Shown: piece by piece, positions 62,578 to 64,000 of the stretch
Position numbering within the stretch: position 1 is the stretch's first letter
Layout: each line of letters starts with the position of its first letter
Source: Streptomyces sp. BK208
GTDB taxonomy: Bacteria > Actinomycetota > Actinomycetes > Streptomycetales > Streptomycetaceae
Assembly (NCBI RefSeq): GCF_004364245.1
Contig: NZ_SOAV01000002.1
Location: 62,001 to 126,000 of the forward strand
Direction: 5' to 3'
DNA: 64,000 bases
The notes under the pieces: generated by a model
What the model was told of the DNA's origin: nothing
Seen by the model: only the letters and a program-made list of their open reading frames with translations
The model's database searches: none
Program-made: the position numbers and the translations under genes

Positions 62578-64000
62578 GTGACCAGTAGATCCTGGACGTT
62601 CAGAGCCGCAGCGACCACCGTCGCACTCGCCGCCGCCACCGCCACGCTGTCGGCGGCCGGCGTGGCGCAGGCGGACTCGCCCGCCCGGCCCGACGCCGTG
62701 GACCGCCACGACCCGGCCCCGGAGAAGGGCACCGACTCGCACGACCTCAAGGGCCCGCTGAGCGAGACGCAGGCTGCCCAGCGCGAGGAAGCCCTCAACC
62801 AGGTCATATCCGGCGAGAACTCGGTGAAGAAGAAGGACGGCTCCAACGTCGTCCAGCTCAAGAGCAAGAAGGGCGACGCCAAGTACGTCGAGCTGGGCCG
62901 GGAGAAGACCGACAAGATCTTCACCATCCTGGTCGAGTTCGGCGACAAGGTCGACAGCCGCTACGGCGGCGACGCCGGCCCGCTGCACAACCAGATCGCC
63001 AAGCCGAACCGGAAGAAGGACAACTCCACGGCCTGGCAGGAGGACTACGGCCAGGAGCACTACCAGGACCTGTACTTCGGTTCCGGCAAGGGCGTCGACT
63101 CCGTCAAGACCTACTACGAGAAGCAGTCCTCCGGCCGCTACTCGGTCGACGGCGAGGTCTCCGACTGGGTCAAGGTCCCCTACAACGAGGCCCGCTACGG
63201 CAACAACGCCTGCGGCGACACCAACTGCCCGAGCGTGTGGAACGTCGTCAGCGACGGCCTGAACGCCTGGGTCGAGCAGCAGAAGGCGGCCGGCCGCACC
63301 GACGCCCAGATCAAGGCCGACGTGGCCCGCTTCGACGAGTGGGACCGCTACGACTTCGACGGCGACGGCAACTTCAACGAGCCCGACGGCTACATCGACC
63401 ACTTCCAGATCGTGCACGCCGGTGAGGACGAGTCCGCGGGCGGCGGCGTCCAGGGCACCGACGCGATCTGGGCGCACCGCTGGTACGCCTTCGGCACCGA
63501 CGCCGGCGCCACCGGCCCGTCGGAGAACAAGCTCGGCGGCGCGCAGATCGGCTCCACCGGTGTCTGGGTCGGCGACTACACCATCCAGCCGGAGAACGGC
63601 GGACTCGGCGTCTACGCCCACGAGTACGGCCACGACCTCGGTCTGCCGGACCACTACGACACGGCCGGCGGCGACAACTCCACCGGTTTCTGGACGCTGA
63701 TGTCGTCCGGTTCGTGGCTGGGCACCGGCCGCAACGAGATCGGCGACCTGCCCGGCGACATGAACGCCTGGGACAAGCTCCAGCTGGGCTGGCTGAACTA
63801 CGACACCGCCAAGGCGGGCGTCAACTCCTGGCACAAGCTGGGCGTGGCCGAGTACAACACCAAGCACAAGCAGGGTGTGGTCGTCGAGCTGCCGAAGAAG
63901 GCGGTCACCACGGAGATCGTCGCTCCCGCCGAGGGCAAGACCCAGTGGTGGAGCGGCAGCGGTGACGACCTCAAGAACACGCTGACCCGCAGCGTCGACC
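62578..64000 (+). CDS. Secreted M6-family (immune inhibitor A-like) metalloprotease, 3' end beyond the window
   Basis: At least 474 residues, open to the edge. Sec/Tat-like signal VTSRSWTFRAAATTVALAAA ending ...AGVAQADS (about 1-37). Propeptide region (about 38-120). The M6 catalytic domain (about 120-420) has zinc motif HEYGHDLGLPDHYD, followed by TGFWTLMSSGSW (met-turn). GTG 62578 follows GGGGGAGGAACT. Extracellular zinc endopeptidase, probably for protein nutrition or development. The reading frame continues past 64000, so the C-terminal domains are unseen. Confidence 0.9.
   Translation, partial: MTSRSWTFRAAATTVALAAATATLSAAGVAQADSPARPDAVDRHDPAPEKGTDSHDLKGPLSETQAAQREEALNQVISGENSVKKKDGSNVVQLKSKKGDAKYVELGREKTDKIFTILVEFGDKVDSRYGGDAGPLHNQIAKPNRKKDNSTAWQEDYGQEHYQDLYFGSGKGVDSVKTYYEKQSSGRYSVDGEVSDWVKVPYNEARYGNNACGDTNCPSVWNVVSDGLNAWVEQQKAAGRTDAQIKADVARFDEWDRYDFDGDGNFNEPDGYIDHFQIVHAGEDESAGGGVQGTDAIWAHRWYAFGTDAGATGPSENKLGGAQIGSTGVWVGDYTIQPENGGLGVYAHEYGHDLGLPDHYDTAGGDNSTGFWTLMSSGSWLGTGRNEIGDLPGDMNAWDKLQLGWLNYDTAKAGVNSWHKLGVAEYNTKHKQGVVVELPKKAVTTEIVAPAEGKTQWWSGSGDDLKNTLTRSVD

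Overview
The window is chromosomal DNA of a Streptomyces. The signs are very high G+C, GTG and occasional TTG starts, ATGA/GTGA/TGATG translational coupling, an actinobacterial tmRNA tag, and Streptomyces-only families (SsgA-like protein, MatA/MatB, DUF3039). From memory, the gene order ftsE-ftsX-S41 peptidase-smpB-ssrA-...-matAB-...-narK-nnaR-...-sigU-...-hupA-murA-...-hppD-...-ssgG follows the S. coelicolor core chromosome (about SCO2969 down to SCO2920). I could not check that by alignment.

Layout. 0-4 kb: the division ABC pair FtsE/FtsX, a carboxyl-terminal processing protease, and the ribosome-rescue pair SmpB/tmRNA. 4-12 kb: an MFS exporter divergent from a LysR regulator, then the matA-matB-acyltransferase operon for an extracellular glucosamine polymer. 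12-25 kb: a membrane protein, nitrate transporter NarK with the HemD-like regulator NnaR, a CGNR regulator, ECF sigma factor SigU with a zinc anti-sigma factor, a HelD-type helicase, NAD-malic enzyme, HupA, MurA and a YqgE protein. A probable minus-strand small RNA lies between the helicase and malic enzyme genes. 25-31 kb: an aminosugar-type ABC transporter coupled to a cytoplasmic GH20 hexosaminidase, preceded by a DasR-like operator. 31-36.4 kb: a three-subunit xanthine-dehydrogenase-like molybdoenzyme with two oddities, a disordered extension of about 540 residues on the Fe-S subunit and loss of the catalytic glutamate in the Mo subunit.

36.5-39.2 kb is an accessory scar. A 40-bp copy of the 3' half of tRNA-Cys lies 1.87 kb from the intact gene, and between them are a decayed tyrosine integrase and one intact small gene. 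39.3-43.7 kb holds an MFS transporter, an SF2 helicase and an IclR regulator. 43.9-49.0 kb holds the most striking locus: a 1521-residue RHS/YD-repeat polymorphic toxin whose last ~120 residues carry the barnase/RNase Sa active site, overlapped by a gene for a barstar-like inhibitor.

49.1-64 kb returns to core genes: a Lon-like membrane protease without a PDZ domain, a four-gene betaine/choline-type ABC importer, an AsnC/Lrp regulator divergent from hppD, a TPR protein, a glycolate-oxidase-like flavoprotein, SsgG, two RDD membrane proteins, a small membrane protein, and the start of a secreted M6 metalloprotease that runs off the right edge.
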